64,000 nt of DNA from Lineus longissimus (lineage: Eukaryota > Nemertea > Pilidiophora > Heteronemertea > Lineidae): the NCBI RefSeq assembly GCF_910592395.1, contig NC_088318.1:7876349-7940348 (forward strand), given 5' to 3'. The notes beneath the pieces were generated by a model. That model did not search any database. It saw nothing but the letters and a program-made list of their open reading frames with translations, and was not told the DNA's origin. Position 1 is the first letter of the stretch, and each line of letters opens with the position of its first letter. A program made the translations under genes and the position numbers. Positions 10,076 through 20,902 of this stretch are shown here, piece after piece.

Positions 10076-12690
10076 TCATATGTAAAAATATCCTTGTGTT
10101 GTGTTGCTAATGGGTAATGAATTATTTATTTGCTGTTAATTTTACTTTTAGTAACATAAGCTTTACTAAATGTACATAGCGAGAATCGATATCGTGTGTT
10201 AGTAGCGTAACCCATTATTGTCGAGAATGTTGTTTACAAGGTGTTGAAATATGGGTGAAACGTGCCAATCATGTCCAACGACGGACGAAGGATACTACGT
10301 CATGGTAAAGGCTCACAGTTGAGCCAAAAACGAAGTTTTCTTAGGCTATTACGCAGATATTAATCGTTGAAATCGTACATCCATTACCCTTCTACTTGCC
10401 CGTGGTGGCGAATTTGACCTATGGCTCATTCTTTCATGTGGCTCACTCCTTTTAAAGTAGGGAGAGTGTGACACCCTGTATATGACTATTGTGGTGGTCG
10501 AGATAATGTTCGGCAAAATGAGAAAACACATGTTTACACGCTGTATCAGATTCAGACGAATATGAATTAAAAGAATGAAAAGAATAAGTATTGATTGATT
10601 TGATTTTATCTATGTGACAGTTATACATAGATAACAATATGACAGTTTTCCTTCGGATGCAGTAGTCAATGTAGGATGTAACTGTCTTCCTAAGGATGAC
10701 ATCGTACTTGAAGGATATGATCATCTCCCTGAGGACACTGTCGTCCATGTATATCAACATATATGACTGACATGACTATCTCTCTGAGGATGCCATCGCC
10801 TTGTCGATGGGATATCACTGTCTCTGTGAGGTCGTCGACTTTCTGGCATGTTGCAACTCCGCTACTTCATGGCAGTTCATCGGCGTCCTAAGTAAGACAG
10901 TCACATCCTACCAGAATGTCAAGGTCCTTAGGGACCCAGTATCATCATGCCATGATTTCATCAAAAGCTTTTTTCGGATTTCCCCTCTTCAGGACATCTC
11001 ACAAAAAACCTTTAAACCGGGGATATAGAGCATTTCAATTTCAACTACCAGCTGTGATTCATATATCTCCAGACACCATTAGACTATTATGATTGCGTAA
11101 TTTGAGATAAATGTATTGATGAAGCTGCATTCGTTTTGGAATAATGACCCATAATATTCTTCCTGTGAAAACCATTTGCACACCCGCACAACACCTACAA
11201 GTCAAGGACACCTTCCTTCAAATTTAAGACATGGCCTGCACTTCAATTTAAAAGTACTATATAGGCTTAGTTTCTACTTTTTGAGGCCCTTAAACCATCA
11301 GGCTTTCATAATTTGTGATCTATAAAGGAGTATTCATTTTGAATTGACTACCTCGAGAGCTTACAATTTCCTGTCCCCACTTGCACTCGTTAGTGCAGAA
11401 ATTAATGTGTCTCCGGTTTCTGAAGAGGGGATAAGGATTGTGCGACAGTCATGTGGCTTCAGTCAACAGGTATAAAACGGTTCTGGCTAAAATGTGCTTA
11501 TATCTATATCCAACCAATGAAATATACCAAGAATTCGATAGTTATAAATAAATAGTCTCATGAGAGTAAAAGTCTCCACTTGGCAGGTGGTGTGCATATG
11601 TCCCCAGTTGACGCCTTTGACAAGTTTGTGTGTGTGGGTGTGCGTGTAGTTTCAAGTTTCAAGTTTATAGTGTTAGCGTTAGACCCAGATCAAAATAATC
11701 CTTTTGTGACCATTTCAGAAGTTTTGTCTTGTTGACTGTACAAGTGGGATTCATTTTGCAACAAAATACCAAAAAAACCTAATTTCTCTTCAGATTTTAG
11801 AATGGAAAATTTGCAGATGCTTTTTAGTCAGACGAGTTGAATATACAATGTATTGAAGAAAGAAACTTTGAAATCGATGATTCGTAAAAAATTGTGAAAA
11901 AAATTGATTTCGTTAAATATAATTTTTTTCTTAATTCTTTCAATATATATGTGGAAAAAACACTATGGTTCTATGCCCAACATGTGGCTTGACATTGGGG
12001 GCTAATACTTTTGCTATAGCTCCAACGGTTTTTGAGATGTATAGGAAGATTTGGTGTCCTTTTACTTTCTTACAAGAGTGTACATGCCGAATGTAAAAAC
12101 TGGTACTTCTTGCCCGCACATTAATATTCACTTAATGGGACGCTCCATCATGTCCATCAAAAACTGTCCAATTTCTCAAAAGAATCCTGTCAAGTAGCTC
12201 ACATGGAACATATCTGCTTGCAATTGACAATATATGAGGGAAAAGTTTCAAATGGATGGTGCTTGAAGGTATTCACAACAGGTAGACAAGTTCTGACAAC
12301 TACATTGCATCACGGAGCACTTGGTCCAAGGTGAGAGACAACCGTGAAGTTCATCAGTAATTCCAAACCTAGAGTTGTTCTACTACTAGCTACTCCTCAA
12401 CATTTCCATCGGGAGATAAAATATAATGGCAGTGTCTTTATCTCTGTCTTGTGATACTAGCGTTGAGACTGTGGCTTTCCAATAATCGAAACTGATTCTC
12501 GAGCTCTGAAATGAAATGGAAGCCGTATTACTTCATAACGTTATGTAATTTCCAGTTGAAACTAAAGTTAAGTTATCAATTCCCTTGCCAAATTAGTTAA
12601 CAACTAAATTCGAAGCAGATTAGACACCAGTGTAAACACAATTCAATGATTCTGCGAAAAAGTTCATCTGATCGTGAGATGTACCGATAA
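10076..12690. other. No gene seen; minor repeat motifs
   Basis: A short hairpin tail (GGCTCacagttGAGCC then AAAAAC) lies at about 10,307-10,332. A lone mariner-type end in reverse (ACACCCTGTATA) is near 10,470. Degenerate 50-60 bp repetition of 'ctgaggatgacatcg'-like text occupies about 10,610-10,850. The rest is AT-rich unique sequence without a recognisable frame. Confidence 0.4.
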
Positions 12691-12990
12691 ATGAAAAGAC
12701 CAGGGGCCATTGTGCTCAGCGTATAGATATTTGGTGGTTAGGAATCCATGCTGGTTAGGAAACATGCTACATGTATAGTATATTGGTCAAATCAAAACCG
12801 GTATGACATGTATCCGTTCTTGGAGTACCTACCATAACAATATTATTGAAAACAAGGCACTTAGAAACTAGATATTGCACTTTTACCTTTTCAGTTTTTG
12901 CACTCTGCCGGCCAAGTCGAGAATCACATTGGACCGAAATTCAGTGTCAGGGGTTATGTGTCATAAGTTAAGCTGTCACTGACTTAAAAT
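12691..12990. repeat. Dispersed repeat copy (family of 26.7 and 35.4 kb)
   Basis: The segment with 'gccattgtgctcagc', 'ttttcagtttttg', 'gccaagtcgagaatc' and 'ggaccgaaattcagtgtcag' is shared with 26,690-26,960, 32,770-32,950 and 35,200-35,600. It is noncoding. Confidence 0.6.
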
Positions 12991-13240
12991 AGAGGTTGGC
13001 AGATACGAAAGGCCTGTTATTCGAAGAGTTGAACGGTGTTGCGACTTCTGTGATACTCTTTAAGATATACCACAGTCGTTTAGGACAAATTTCACTTTCT
13101 CTTGAATTGCCCTAAACATAGTATCGCAAGGAATGCTGTTGCATCCTTTAAAGACAAACTATCTGTCAATTGGCAAACTTTCTGACAAGGATATATTTAT
13201 ATTTTTCATGGTATTGTGGTGATCTCGGTCTTGATGGCAC

Positions 13241-13500
13241 CGTTGCTAACTGTTGCGAACTGTTGGTACGCAGGGTGACGTCATCACCGGGTTTGGCGCA
13301 TCCTCCTCATGTGACGTATGTCGATGAAGCCGACGTCTTCGGGCGACGTCGGGCGGTCAGGGCAGGGGATTGTTGCAAAATGTATGTACGTTGTTGGAAG
13401 AAAAAGGCGGAAGGAGAGCGCACGAAATAAAAAAGAGAGACACCGTATTTGAGCCGTTTTATTGCATTTATTACAAGAAGAGGAGCGGAAGATTATAACA
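13241..13500 (+). repeat. Gypsy 5' LTR
   Basis: 260 bp matching the 3' LTR. The first base is C where the 3' copy has T (canonical TG start); the end is ACA. It contains CRE-like TGACGTCA (about 13,277) and GACGTC motifs, and a polyadenylation signal AATAAA at 13,426-13,431. Confidence 0.9.
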
Positions 13501-13501
13501 C

Positions 13502-13518
13502 TGGTGGCAGCGGTAAGG
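13502..13518 (+). other. Primer binding site
   Basis: TGGTGGCAGCGGTAAGG starts one base after the LTR. A TGG start complementary to a tRNA CCA end, at this location, is the usual gypsy primer binding site. I have not identified the tRNA. Confidence 0.7.
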
Positions 13519-13540
13519 GATTGAATCTGCGTGAATAATT

Positions 13541-13546
13541 GTAAGT
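13541..13546 (+). promoter_or_regulatory. Candidate 5' splice donor in the leader
   Basis: GTAAGT, a perfect donor hexamer, lies 40 bp downstream of the 5' LTR and before the first gag ATG at 13,740. A weaker GTAAGG is at 13,513. The position parallels the major splice donor of retroviruses and could pair with the acceptor at 20,902. Confidence 0.45.
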
Positions 13547-13739
13547 TAAAACCCCCAAAAAGTTAGAATTCGCCCGTGAGTTGAGCGAACAAAGTCGGAG
13601 CGCACTGACACTGTGCCGAGTCAAAGAAGAAGGTTGAAGTCGGTGATTCCCCGTTTTGATAAATTTAAAATAGTGTGTTATACGCTTTGTGAGGCGCACT
13701 AAAGTACACGCTTTGTAGTACATCACGATTTTTAGAAAT

Positions 13740-14011
13740 ATGGATACGATTGTTGAAATTGATGCTGACACGGGCCGTGAAAGTGGAGATTTCCAATGTG
13801 AAGGAGGGATGGAAGTCGGCCGGGGTTTTAGGCGGGAACATGTTCAAAGTCCCGACGAAGAGACAACTGCTTCAAGCAGTGCACATCATATCAGTAATGA
13901 TGGGTTTGCTAGGCCTAAACAAACCAGTGCCAGTAAGCCTACACGAGATAGTGTTCATTCGTTAGGCATGGGTGAACCAAGTGCAAGCAGGGCTTCTTTG
14001 AGTCACTCTTA
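13740..14011 (+). pseudogene. Gag N-terminal segment, cut by a transposon
   Basis: This 90-codon frame starts MDTIVEIDADTGRESGDF and is Ser/Thr- and acid-rich, as gypsy gag N termini often are. It is interrupted at 14,009-14,011 (TTA) by the Harbinger-like insertion. Removing the insertion with one TTA does not bring this frame into phase with the gag body at 15,022, so there is also an older indel, or the gag start is downstream and this is leader. Confidence 0.45.
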
Positions 14012-15021
14012 GGGATCACTTCCAAAGTCCGCACGCGAATGGGGGCGGAAATTCGCCTGGTCGAATATCGCCACACTCATTCGCCTCCAAATCACTCCCT
14101 GCTTCGGCGATTCTATTATGATCAGGCGAAAATTCAGACTGAATAAAAATCGCAGTCGAAAATAATAATCGCGCCTAATTCGCTCTCACCAACCATCGGA
14201 ACGAAGCGAATATTTAAGAGGCCTACATGTGTTGTAGTATGCGTATTCCGATATCAGCTGATAGCAGACCGAACAAAAACACAAACTGGAATTCCCGGTC
14301 AACCTGACTGCAGTAATCATATACATCACATCTATCCACGAGGAGCTACACAAATTTGGCACAGAGGTTTGAGGTTCTTAGTATTATGGTATGGATTCCG
14401 AAGGATTGTGGCGGAATGTACCGAATCATACAGCTAATCATAGTTAGGCTTATGTTTCCGAGTCTCAGCCAACCAATCAAGATCGTTGTAGTATCCGGTT
14501 ATCCTAAACAGCATCCACCAGCGTTCACCAGGTTTAAAGTCGGGTATAAAGTCATCAAATAAAATTTTGTGGCCAAAACGTAATACGTACACCATAAAAA
14601 ATACATTTCCTGAAAATTTCATGCTTATTTCGTTTATGACCATTAGATTTTACTTTGATGGCTTTAATGTATGTATGTGTTTAAACCTGGTGGATGCTGT
14701 TTAGTATGACCCGATTTGTTTACGTGACTGCACTTTTCCGCCAATAAAACAAGACGAAAGTCGTTGCAAAATCGTTCCGAATATCGGACAAGCATGCAAG
14801 AGCCAGCAATTTCGTAAAATCGTTCCATTATTGCCTGGAGCGATTTTTTGGGCGAAATCGAAGAATAGGCGCGATTGTGGGCGAATTTCGCATCTGACAT
14901 TCCGGCGATTTCATATTATTGCTCACATTCGCCGGTCGATTTTCGGACAGATTTCGCAGGCGAAATACTGTAGGGTGAATTTCGCCGGCGAATATCGCGT
15001 GCGGACTTTGGACGTGATCCC
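14012..15021. mobile_element. PIF/Harbinger-like non-autonomous element, copy 1
   Basis: 1,010 bp with inverted ends GGGATCACNTCCAAAGTCC / GGACTTTGGACGTGATCCC extending about 30 bp. It is flanked by the 3-bp duplication TTA (14,009-14,011 and 15,022-15,024). TWA duplications are characteristic of PIF/Harbinger. A near-identical copy lies at 54,602-55,613, also flanked by TTA. Both ends are packed with GCGAAATTTCGC-like short palindromes. No transposase frame is present. It interrupts gypsy gag. Confidence 0.8.
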
Positions 15022-15687
15022 TTATATGCCGCCCTAGGCGTACAGGTACCAGATCAGATGTCTTCGTTTTTTGACTGCTTTGCTTCGTTGATGCAAAACA
15101 GATTAAAGCAGGAGCAGTCAAAACCGCCTACGTCTGCAAAGGTGCAGGCTCCAAAGAACTATGCGCCTAACCTTAACTTTAGAATTTGGTTAGAACGATT
15201 CAATTCATATGCGGATCTGGCTAGAATCCCAACATCACAGAGACAGCAACAATTACTGTCCAGACTTGAACATCAGGCCTATGTGGCAGTAGCCAATCTT
15301 AATCTTAGTGAGGAGATTTCTTATAAGGATTTTACGTCAGCCCTAGAACGGAGGTTCCACAACACAACCAGGGAGGATTACAAGCTACAGTTGAGAGCAC
15401 GTCAACAGGGGTCGACAGAGTCACGGGAAAGCTATTCTGATGCATTGCAGGAGTTAGCACTAAATGCATGTCCCAGCGGAGGTTTTGAACTGCAACAAGA
15501 AATGGCTTTGGACTAGTTTTTAATGGGCGTGAAATTGTCCGAGGCATTAAAACAGCAGCTTTTAATGAGTTCGCCAAAGACACTAGAGGAAGCCATAAGA
15601 AAGGTGCGACAGTTGGAGGCCGCCCAGCTACTTTTGAATCAGGGACACATCACACAGCACACAGCTCAAGAGAGACCAAGGCAGTGA
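15022..15687 (+). pseudogene. Gypsy Gag capsid region
   Basis: The frame encodes the retrotransposon gag fold: FRIWLERFNSYADLARIP, then YKDFTSALERRF, then ESYSDALQELA. A single in-frame TAG (15,514-15,516) is followed in the same frame by the conserved FLMGV...PKTLEEAIRKVRQLEAA end, terminating at TGA 15,685-15,687. No CCHC knuckle is present. The pol frame is open from about 15,513 in the -1 phase, so gag and pol overlap by up to 170 bp, the usual geometry for -1 frameshifting. I see no convincing slippery heptamer. The N-terminal part is cut off by the inserted transposon. Confidence 0.8.
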
Positions 15688-16742
15688 GTCAGTCAACACT
15701 TAACCCGGTTGCCAAAGTCTTTAAACCAGCGTCGAAATTGAGTTGTGGTAAAATTCCTTTGTCAATTGGTCACATCAAGTTTAAAGATACCAGTTTGTAT
15801 GTCAGTGGAGAAGTCGTGGGGGTGCCCACAAATATTCTTCTCGACACTGGGGCAGGACTTACCTTGGTTAGTAACAGCCCATGGAAGCAATCAAAGGGAA
15901 CAGATGAAAAGGAACTGAAGAAGGTCGATGGGTGTTTACAATCTGCTACTGGAGATAAACTGAAGATATTAGGCATGGTTGACATAACCTTCCAACTTGG
16001 ATCCATGGAATTTGAAATTCCGACAGTGGTTGTGGAGAATCTGACTCATGACTGCCTCTTAGGGAGCGATTTCTTTACAACCAATGATTGTGCAATCGAT
16101 TATAAAACAGCGACGCTGAGGATTGGTGAGAAGGAAGTACCACTCCGGAATCACCGTGAGGAGCCAAAGGTCTGCCGTGTTGTTCTGGGAAAACGAGTAA
16201 ATATTCCTGCCAATACGGAGATGATTATTCCGGGGAAACTAGCCAAATCACCATCAAAAAGTCATTTGGTACCAGGACTAGTTGAAACAGGATATAACCA
16301 GCAAAGATTCACAACAGGAAGATCTCTGGCGTCTTCGGACCATGGTAAGGTGCCAGTGAGAGTAGCCAATTTCTCGGACAAGCCAGTGACAATACAGTCA
16401 AATCGAACAATTGGATGGTTTCATCCAGTGGAGGTGATCAGTGCTGCTGAGGGACTGGAGCAGTATCGGCGAAAGGATCTGGACTTCAAGCCACCGAAGA
16501 AAATGAAACGATCAAGACGCCCGAAAAAACCAGAGAGTATTTCACTGGAAACTAAAGTGCCTGTCAGTGAGCAGAAAAAGCCACAGGTTAACATTGCGAA
16601 CATTAAGACAGTGGATAACTCTGAGTCTGACAATAATTGCAAGGATAAGTCTTCAATTTCCATTGAGGTTCCTGATAATGAGGCTGCACAAGCCCTGTTA
16701 GAAAAGCTTCTGGAAAAACTGGAGATAAAGGTCTTGACATAA
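15684..16742 (+). pseudogene. Gypsy Pol: aspartic protease and linker
   Basis: The protease active site appears as ILLDTGAGLTLVS (about 15,835-15,873), with the later conserved HDCLLGSDFF (about 16,047-16,077). Protease cleaves the Gag-Pol polyprotein. A lysine-rich linker (KKMKRSRRPKKPE) follows. The frame closes at 16,740-16,742, while the RT continues in another phase from about 16,700, so a one-base-type indel separates protease from RT. Confidence 0.85.
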
Positions 16743-16744
16743 CC

Positions 16745-16920
16745 GTGGAACAAAGAGAAGTAGTGACAGATCTTATCGCAAGACATCAATATGTTTTCTC
16801 TATGGGAGATTTCGACTTGGGAAAGACCACTGTCATACAGCATACCATCGACACAGAAGATGCGGTGCCGATCAAGCAGCGAGCAAGACGTGAACCTCCA
16901 CATAAGGAACACTTTGTTAA
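16745..16920 (+). pseudogene. Gypsy RT, N-terminal segment
   Basis: The text IARHQYVFSMGDFDLGKTT and HTIDTEDAVPIKQRARREPP is the standard start of a gypsy RT. It stops at the TTAA (16,917-16,920) where a DNA transposon sits. Taking out 16,921-17,838 (918 bp, a multiple of three) leaves the two RT parts in the same phase. Confidence 0.85.
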
Positions 16921-17834
16921 AGGATAGCTCCTGGAATAAATCGTTGGCAGCCTTTTTGAACGAAACCAATGGAAATATATTAAATGAGTATTTCTCTTTA
17001 CCACAAACCTTTTGAAAGTGGAAGAAATATTATAGTTCAGGGAGAAAAATTGATATTAATAGTCCCTATTTTACTGACATGGACAGCGCCATTTTGAGTC
17101 AAATTTCCCTCGGTGATGACGCGGTGTGTGCAATGGCAGTGATTGGCTGAAATTCCGAAGCACCTATTGTGCATATCGTGCGCAGTGAATATCCGTTTCT
17201 TCGCGATTCACATCTCTCTCGCATGTCTCAAGATTTCACGCAATTAAATCATTCTAATTTCGTTTTATTTGGACATTCGCGTAATATATGGATTGCTTGA
17301 ATGCAAAATGCCTCGGTCATGGTCCTCATTTTGGCCATCAACATCGGGTCCAGCTGCATCTTCAATAGCTTGAGCCATAGCGTCAATCTCCCCCTCTCTT
17401 CATATTCCGGCTCAAACTGGTAGCCCTGTACACCAACATTTCCCCCTACATCCAAATCTTCATAACTCCCGCTGCTCATGGAAGTGTCACTGCTGTCAAC
17501 GTAGCTTTCATCATCCGAAGCCCCCTTGATAACAATACAATAACACGATCTCAAAATATCAATCAGCTGACTGCTATTGTGACAATACTGACAATGTGAA
17601 TTGCACACGTGACGTCACGATTCTCCGGTTTTGGAGGAGAGATAGCGAAAAAAGTGAGAAAATGGCGCCCTACATAAACTCTGTGTTTAGTGGATTGAAA
17701 ACACCTTTATTGGTACAAACGCAAATTTTTGAGCGATATACAGTCCTATATTGGAATAATAATGATATACGGAATATGCAGGTGCGTTAGTTTTCCCGAT
17801 TATCGCTATAGCGATTTATTCCAGGAGCTATCCT
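16921..17834. mobile_element. TTAA-type (piggyBac-like) non-autonomous transposon, copy 1
   Basis: 914 bp with inverted ends AGGATAGCTCCTGGAATAAA / TTTATTCCAGGAGCTATCCT (at least 23 bp), flanked by TTAA on both sides (16,917-16,920 and 17,835-17,838). Copy 2 is at 34,123-35,085, also between TTAA. TTAA duplication is typical of piggyBac. No transposase is encoded. The interior is a promoter-like block plus a minus-strand exon-like ORF. The target identity is supported by the clean restoration of the RT reading phase. Confidence 0.8.
17249..17608 (-). pseudogene. Exon-like ORF carried by the TTAA transposon
   Basis: The conserved part starts MSSGSYEDLDVGGNVGVQGY and continues QFEPEYEER after an acidic Ser/Asp stretch. 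Such a Ser/Asp-rich start followed by Y-x-FEPE is how many uncharacterised invertebrate proteins related to the P2X7-like C-terminal domain begin; that link is from memory and tentative. Copy 2 (34,626-34,859) keeps the same residues to EERGR, then diverges. Immediately upstream on the coding side lies CACGTGACGTCAC (about 17,607-17,619), an E-box/CRE composite, and on the other side AAAATGGCG. It looks like a captured promoter with a first exon rather than transposase. Confidence 0.4.
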
Positions 17835-17838
17835 TTAA

Positions 17839-19009
17839 GGACACAGTCAAGGAACTATCCAATCGAGACCTGCTCAAGAAGTCAGATAGCCCTTGGAGCT
17901 CTCCGATCGTTCTGGCCAAGAAAGCTGATGGCTCATACAGATTATGTGTGGATTACCGGAAACTTAATTCAGTGACAGTCAAATCAGCACAGCCATTAGC
18001 CCGAATAGATGATACTCTGAACAAACTTTTGGGAGCCAAGTTCTTCTCTACTCTGGATTGCGCCAGTTGCTATTGGCAAGTGGGTATGTCACCTGGGGAT
18101 CAGGCCAAGACATCGTTTGTGACGGGAGTAGACCAATATGAATGGAAAATGATACCATTTGGTTTAACAGGAGCCCCTGCAACGTTCACATGCATGATGA
18201 ACACAGTCCTGGGAGGACTGGACTTCTGTTTGGTTTACCTCGATGATATCGTTGTTCATTCATCCAGTTTTGAAGAACACATGAGTCAGCTGGATCAAGT
18301 ATTCACACACCTGGAAGCAGCCAATCTGAAGTTAAAACCAAGCAAGTGTAAACTTTTCCGAGAGATGGTGAAATTTCTTGGCCGCATTGTGAACACTGGA
18401 GGCATATCAACAGATCCAGAGGAGGTTGAGAAAGTTAAAAATTGGCCTACTCCAACTTGTTTGTCAGAAATTTGTTCGTTCATGGGTCTTGCGACGTACT
18501 ATCAAAAGTTTGTCCCAGACTTCGCTCAAATTGCCTCTCCACTGCACAATTTGACAAAGAAGGGTGTGCAATTCGCGTGGTCAGAGCAGTGCGAGAAATC
18601 TTTTCAGACATTCAAAGAGAAGCTGATAACTTCACCGATACTGGCCTATCCAGATTTCAGCAAGGACGCCGGATCTTTCATTCTGGATACAGATGCAAGC
18701 GAGTTTGCCATAGGAGCAGTTTTGCCACAAAGGCAGAGAGATGGAACAGAGAAGGTCATAGCCTATGGGAGTAAAAGTCTACAAGGAGGTGAAATGAATT
18801 ACTGTATAACAAGGAGAGAAATGTTAGCATTTGTTACATTTGCAGAGCACTTCCGGTACTTTCTGCTTGGGAAGCAATTTCACGTGCGGATAGATAATAT
18901 GGCATTGAGATGGCTGTTGAACTTCAAGGAACCTTCAGGACAAATTGCGAGATGGCTAGAAAGGTTAGCAGAGTTTGACTACGTCATCGAACATCGGCCA
19001 GGAGTATAA
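17839..19009 (+). pseudogene. Gypsy Pol: RT and RNase H
   Basis: RT motifs run in order: SPWSSPIVLAKKADGSYRLCVDYRKLN, FSTLDCASCYWQ, the catalytic YLDD (about 18,236-18,247) and FLGRIV. RNase H follows with DTDASEFAIGAVL (about 18,680-18,720). The domain set makes and degrades the RNA-DNA hybrid. The frame ends at TAA 19,007-19,009 within the conserved HRPG..H.NADALSR motif, which continues in the same frame after the stop, so this is a point nonsense mutation. Confidence 0.9.
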
Positions 19010-20785
19010 CATGGTAATGCTGATGCATTGTCTAGGAGACCAAAGAAAGTTCGGCAACATGGAGATTGTCCATCCTGTGGACCCACAGACCGACCAGCAC
19101 CTCCAATGGTTAACATAGTGCAACTAAAAACTTCTCTAGACATCCCGGAACTAACGATTGATGAGATCAGGAAAGCTCAGAAGGAAGATCCAGATATTCG
19201 GGCCATTCGACAACATATTGCTGAGACGACGGAGAAACCATCACAGAAGGCACTACAGTCATGTACTCTCTAGCGAGCTATTTGGGCTCAGCATGGTCTA
19301 CTGGAAATAAAGGACGGAATCCTATACTTGAAAAGCCAGGGCAAACTCCGACTAGTTCTTCCTCAATCCTGCATTGCCACAGTCGTCAAGGAATTACACC
19401 AAGGTTATGCTGGTGCCCATCTTGGAGTACAAAAGACTGTCTGGAAAGTGAAACAGCGCTGTTGGCTCCAAGGACTGAAGAAAAATGTAATAAATTTCAT
19501 TCGTTCTTGTGAAACTTGTCAGAAGTGCAAATCCGGAAAGCGCACTTAAGCCGACTTACAGAGTATTCCAGTTGGTCGTAGAAACCAAAGAATTCACATT
19601 GACATCGTAGGACCAATCAACCCACCATCAAGGAAAGGAAACCGATACATTCTCGTGGCCCAGGATGCTTTCACAAAATGGCCCGAGGCGTGGCCTATCA
19701 GGAATCAGAAGGCTACAACATGTGCTAAGGTGCTGGTGAATGAATATGTTTGCAGATTTGTTACTCCAGAGAACCTTCACTCGGATCAGGGGACTAACTT
19801 TGAATCCAAAGTATTCAAGAAAATGTGCAAACTACTAAATATTCATAAATCCAGGACCACATCTTACCATCCGCAATGTAATGGACAGGTTGAACATTTC
19901 AATGGATCCTTGAAAAGAATGCTGACAACTTTGGTGGACGAGGAGGGTAGGGACTGGGATAACCACCTTCCAGCTTCCCTGATGGTCTTTCGTTCAGGAA
20001 TTCAAGCTTCGACCTTAGAGACCCCAGCTGCGATGACCTTTGGTGAAGAAATGAACCTTCCACTAGACCTCGTCCTTGGAACATCTAGTACATCAGACAA
20101 TGAGACTGAGTCAACGAAGTATGTTTCGGATCTCCGGAAAAAGATAGCGCGTGCAAACGGAAGGGTACGGGAAAATTTGAAGATAGCGCAGAGACGTCAA
20201 AGGACCCACTATGACAGAAATTCGAAGTCCTCATCTTTTAAACCGGGAGACCAGGTTCTAGTCAGAAACCATTATGTGAAAGTCGACGAGGTTTCCAAGT
20301 TCCATAAACCATGGAAGGGACCATTTGAGGTTTTGCAGAAGTTGTCCGAGGTTAACTTCAAGTTATTTCCACTGGGAGGATCCAAGACTCACTCCAAGGT
20401 AGTTCATCTCAACAATATGAAAGCATTTCATACGGGGAAAGATGGGGAGCAGCTGGATGAGATAGGATTAGTAGGGAAAACTTCAAAAGAAACTGCATTA
20501 GATTCTCACGAGGTGGAGTCCGATTTGGAATCTTCCCCTATTAAGTCTACTCAATTCACTGATAGTCCTTCTTCCGAGGATGGTTCGGACATCGACCATG
20601 AAGAGAAGCAGTCTACACGTACATTACGACCCCGCAAGAACATCTTGAAGCCGGCGCGATTTGGAATTGATTGCTGCAGCCTTCATCATATGCAACAGGA
20701 AATCATCAAGAAGAAGAAGAAACGTTGGATGAAGAAAGGCAGTAAACTACGCAGGTTTGGCTGTCAGGATAGCATCAATAGTTAG
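19010..20785 (+). pseudogene. Gypsy integrase with broken zinc-finger part
   Basis: The same frame as the RT continues to 20,785 with two further stops (TAG 19,271-19,273; TAA 19,547-19,549). The HHCC zinc domain is visible as H..H then CETCQKC (about 19,508-19,528). The DDE core is IHIDIVGP, HSDQGTNF and GQVEHFNGSLKRM. A basic/acidic C-terminal tail ends in a lysine run (KKKKKRWMKKGSKLRR), possibly nuclear-localising. Apart from the three stops the integrase is well preserved. Confidence 0.9.
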
Positions 20786-20861
20786 TCAAGATGGAACCCC
20801 TGGTCTCCTCTCAACGCTTTGTTAGAGATGGAGGCTTGTGCCGCTTTGGTCACAATGTAGG

Positions 20862-20902
20862 TTACTAATGAGGCCGTTTTCTTTCTTTTCCTATCGTTTC
20901 AG
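20862..20902 (+). promoter_or_regulatory. 3' splice acceptor with branch site before ORF3
   Basis: TTACTAAT (20,862-20,869) resembles the consensus branch-point TACTAAC. It is followed by a pyrimidine run (TTTTCTTTCTTTTCCTATCG) and TTTCAG ending at 20,902. The very next base starts the ATG of ORF3. Branch A to AG is about 34 nt, a normal distance. This suggests that ORF3 is made from a spliced subgenomic RNA, as env is in retroviruses. Confidence 0.65.

Noticed and set aside
13236-13240. GGCAC as target duplication of the gypsy element
   Set aside because: GGCAC precedes both LTRs but does not follow the 3' LTR (GTATC), so it is not a target duplication.
16421-16969. 182-codon minus-strand ORF opposite protease/RT
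   Set aside because: Antisense shadow of the gypsy pol gene, no motif.
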